From Dongia mobilis (GTDB taxonomy: Bacteria > Pseudomonadota > Alphaproteobacteria > Dongiales > Dongiaceae), in contig NZ_CAMDRA010000005.1 of the NCBI RefSeq assembly GCF_945906275.1, positions 1 to 44,069 of the forward strand: 44,069 bases of DNA. Direction: 5' to 3'. The translations under genes were made by a program, and so were the position numbers. This document shows, piece after piece, positions 43,501 to 44,069 of the stretch; the stretch's first letter is position 1, and each line of letters starts with the position of its first letter. The notes below the pieces were generated by a model that saw only the letters and a program-made list of their open reading frames with translations, did not search any database and was not told the origin of the DNA.

Positions 43501-44069
43501 CGCCAGCCAATTGGCGTTGACCGCGGGATTGAGCATATGGCTGGCCGCGGGAATGCCTTGCGCCACGCGCAACAGATCGGCTGGCCCATCAAATACCGAC
43601 CAGACAATGAAGACGCCGCCAGCCAGCAGGGCGCATAGCTTGACCAGGCTCTCGATGGCGATGGCCAGCATCATGCCGCGATGCTGTTCGCTGGCTTCGA
43701 CATGGCGGACGCCGAACAGGATCGTGAAGGCGGCCATCAGCAAGGTGACGATGAGGGCTGTGTCCTGCCAGATCGGCACATGGAGAGTCGACACCGCCGG
43801 GCTGGCGCCGGCGATTTCGCCGGAGAGCGCCTCGAAGCTGAATGAGACGGCCTGGAGTTGCAGCGCAATATAGGGCATGGCGCCAACAACAGCGATCAAG
43901 GTGGCGATGACCGCCACCGCCCGACTGCGGCCATAGCGGGCGCCGAGGATGTCGGCGATCGAGGTGACGTTCTGCTGCTTCGCAAGTGCAACAATACGCG
44001 CCATCACGGGCCAGGCCAGCACAATCACCAGGGCTGGTCCCACATAGATCAACGCAAAATCGAGACCAT
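40504..44069 (-). CDS. SSS-transporter/STAC/PAS hybrid sensor histidine kinase with receiver, CrbS/MxtR-like (N-terminus cut)
   Basis: At least 1187 residues; the frame is still open at the window edge (the TTG at 44052 is not a natural start). Residues below count from 44052. About 1-450: a sodium/solute symporter (SSS/SLC5) domain with a dozen hydrophobic helices. About 470-550: a STAC domain (LLSGTIGAASARVVV). Then two PAS domains (near 555 and 670), a coiled coil, HisKA with His 824 in AAASHDLLQPLHAARLF, HATPase_c (LSNAIRYG, DNGPGIA, GLGLGLAIVDR) and a C-terminal receiver (CIDDEEQVREG, LLIDLHLG). This is the CrbS/MxtR plan, linked in other bacteria to acetate and acetyl-CoA synthetase control. 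The likely partner regulator is at 37105-37830. Confidence 0.92.
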   Translation of the reverse strand, partial: GLDFALIYVGPALVIVLAWPVMARIVALAKQQNVTSIADILGARYGRSRAVAVIATLIAVVGAMPYIALQLQAVSFSFEALSGEIAGASPAVSTLHVPIWQDTALIVTLLMAAFTILFGVRHVEASEQHRGMMLAIAIESLVKLCALLAGGVFIVWSVFDGPADLLRVAQGIPAASHMLNPAVNANWLALTVLSGFAFLCLPRQFHVAVVEHVHPRSLLTARWMFPLYLVAINIFVVPIAMAGLARLDAGHAPDFYVLTLPLSAGADWLTALIFIGGLSAATSMVAVACMALSGMVGNELVMPWLLRRNQEEGANLGQLGLLVRRLAVVAILLAAYAYYRTIAGLLPLVTIGLISFCAVANFAPPLLLGLYWRRAHRHGVIAGLLGGFAVWFWAILWPTIQPHQASTLPPWGPLVWFDPLLRGFVVAMAVNIALLVVGSLLAKPMARDRQQAAAFVGDGGPSDHSKPVSPARNELDQLMELAARFIGSERAEEAFRELKLSGAAAVEFTERLLSGTIGAASARVVVTTARRKGLWMLGSMREMLDEATAAIRYNADLLRRTLDHMGLGLAVFDATGKLEVWNDRFAVLSGLERDLLAIGVNIANLPSHIPSLAALLDTEQGAMREIKLADGSVTELRVDPLAGGGVIVTANDVTARVRAAEALRDSERRTRIVTDNVPVLIAYIDRDEHYRFTNLPYQASLKGGEGATEGRHVSEVLGQERYRQLKPYIDAVLAGQEQEFEIDFPTNDAKIEVARGTYIPHFDESGQVLGFFLLYVDITERRRAEEALRNANEGLERRVATRTAELEAARARAEEANIDKTRFIAAASHDLLQPLHAARLFVAALSERHVADELVAKVDLGLSSVEALLDALLDIAKLDAGAIKPEPRAVPLGPLLKSLGDAFAPLAERAGIELRMMPSKAWVRTDPALLRRVLQNYLSNAIRYGRGNDRLPRVLMGCRRIPTGIRIEVRDNGPGIATNQQTNIYQEFIRLKPASVGGERGLGLGLAIVDRIARMLGHPRGLISAPGKGAAFTIDLPLAMADPVSLKDVQPDHARTGALARVPFVICIDDEEQVREGMDVLLQSWGCDVITAASADLALLASAGRAGPPDLLLIDLHLGDEQPDGINEIAKLRDAWGDAVPAVLITANRDPIVMARAKALSLDVLHKPVKPAKLRALIAQRSQRSVA

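Noticed and set aside
41521-43638. A 705-codon plus-strand open frame opposite the large kinase gene
   Set aside because: Antisense to a protein with complete SSS, PAS and kinase motifs; the translation is low-complexity and His/Arg/Gln-rich.

Overview
The window is a GC-rich stretch (about 60-65% GC by eye) of an alphaproteobacterial chromosome. Its gene families and orders (dapF-mtaB-ftsY, rpsT next to dnaA, Mla-type lipid transporter, CreA, DUF2177, a CtrA-type box) fit Rhodospirillales or a nearby group; this placement is inference. I see no rRNA, tRNA, CRISPR array, insertion sequence or phage gene.

Layout. (a) 1-200: the 3' end of a histidine kinase. (b) 418-11509, all plus strand: a nucleobase/nucleoside uptake and catabolism region. 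It holds a BMP-type nucleoside ABC importer (binding protein, double ATPase, two permeases) with a cytosine-deaminase-like amidohydrolase, then an M20 N-carbamoyl-amino-acid hydrolase coupled to a second importer of the NMT1/THI5 type. A clear terminator closes it. (c) 11577-13204, minus: purK and purE, with a good sigma70 promoter. (d) 13495-14987, plus: a diguanylate cyclase with an upstream CtrA box, overlapping a racemase-family gene. (e) 14983-16300: a broken GFA-family gene next to a distinctly AT-richer DUF3800 gene, probably an acquired insertion beside gyrB. (f) 16389-23536, minus: gyrB, recF, dnaN, dnaA and a rhodanese gene whose stop overlaps the dnaA start. (g) About 690 bp without a gene, then rpsT (minus). 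(h) 24709-28271, plus: dapF, mtaB, ftsY and an ACT-domain gene. (i) 28264-31149: small housekeeping and hypothetical genes (DUF2177, CreA, EamA exporter, cyclophilin). (j) 31298-36771, minus: an apparent six-gene operon that joins an Mla/MCE phospholipid transporter to a complete-looking phosphatase/kinase/STAS partner-switching module. (k) 37105-44069: a CrbR/ErdR-like response regulator, the ohrR/ohr peroxide pair with a palindromic operator, a tagatose-3-epimerase-like enzyme, a small unknown protein, and a very large SSS-STAC-PAS-kinase-receiver protein (CrbS/MxtR-like) that runs off the right edge.

The strongest candidate for an undescribed system is (j). A GAF-PP2C-HATPase regulator and a STAS protein with a phosphorylatable Ser-Ser-Gly site sit 3 to 27 bases ahead of mlaE, mlaF, mlaD and a lipoprotein gene. 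Because the E. coli transporter already contains a STAS subunit (MlaB), this suggests lipid transport gated by reversible STAS phosphorylation.
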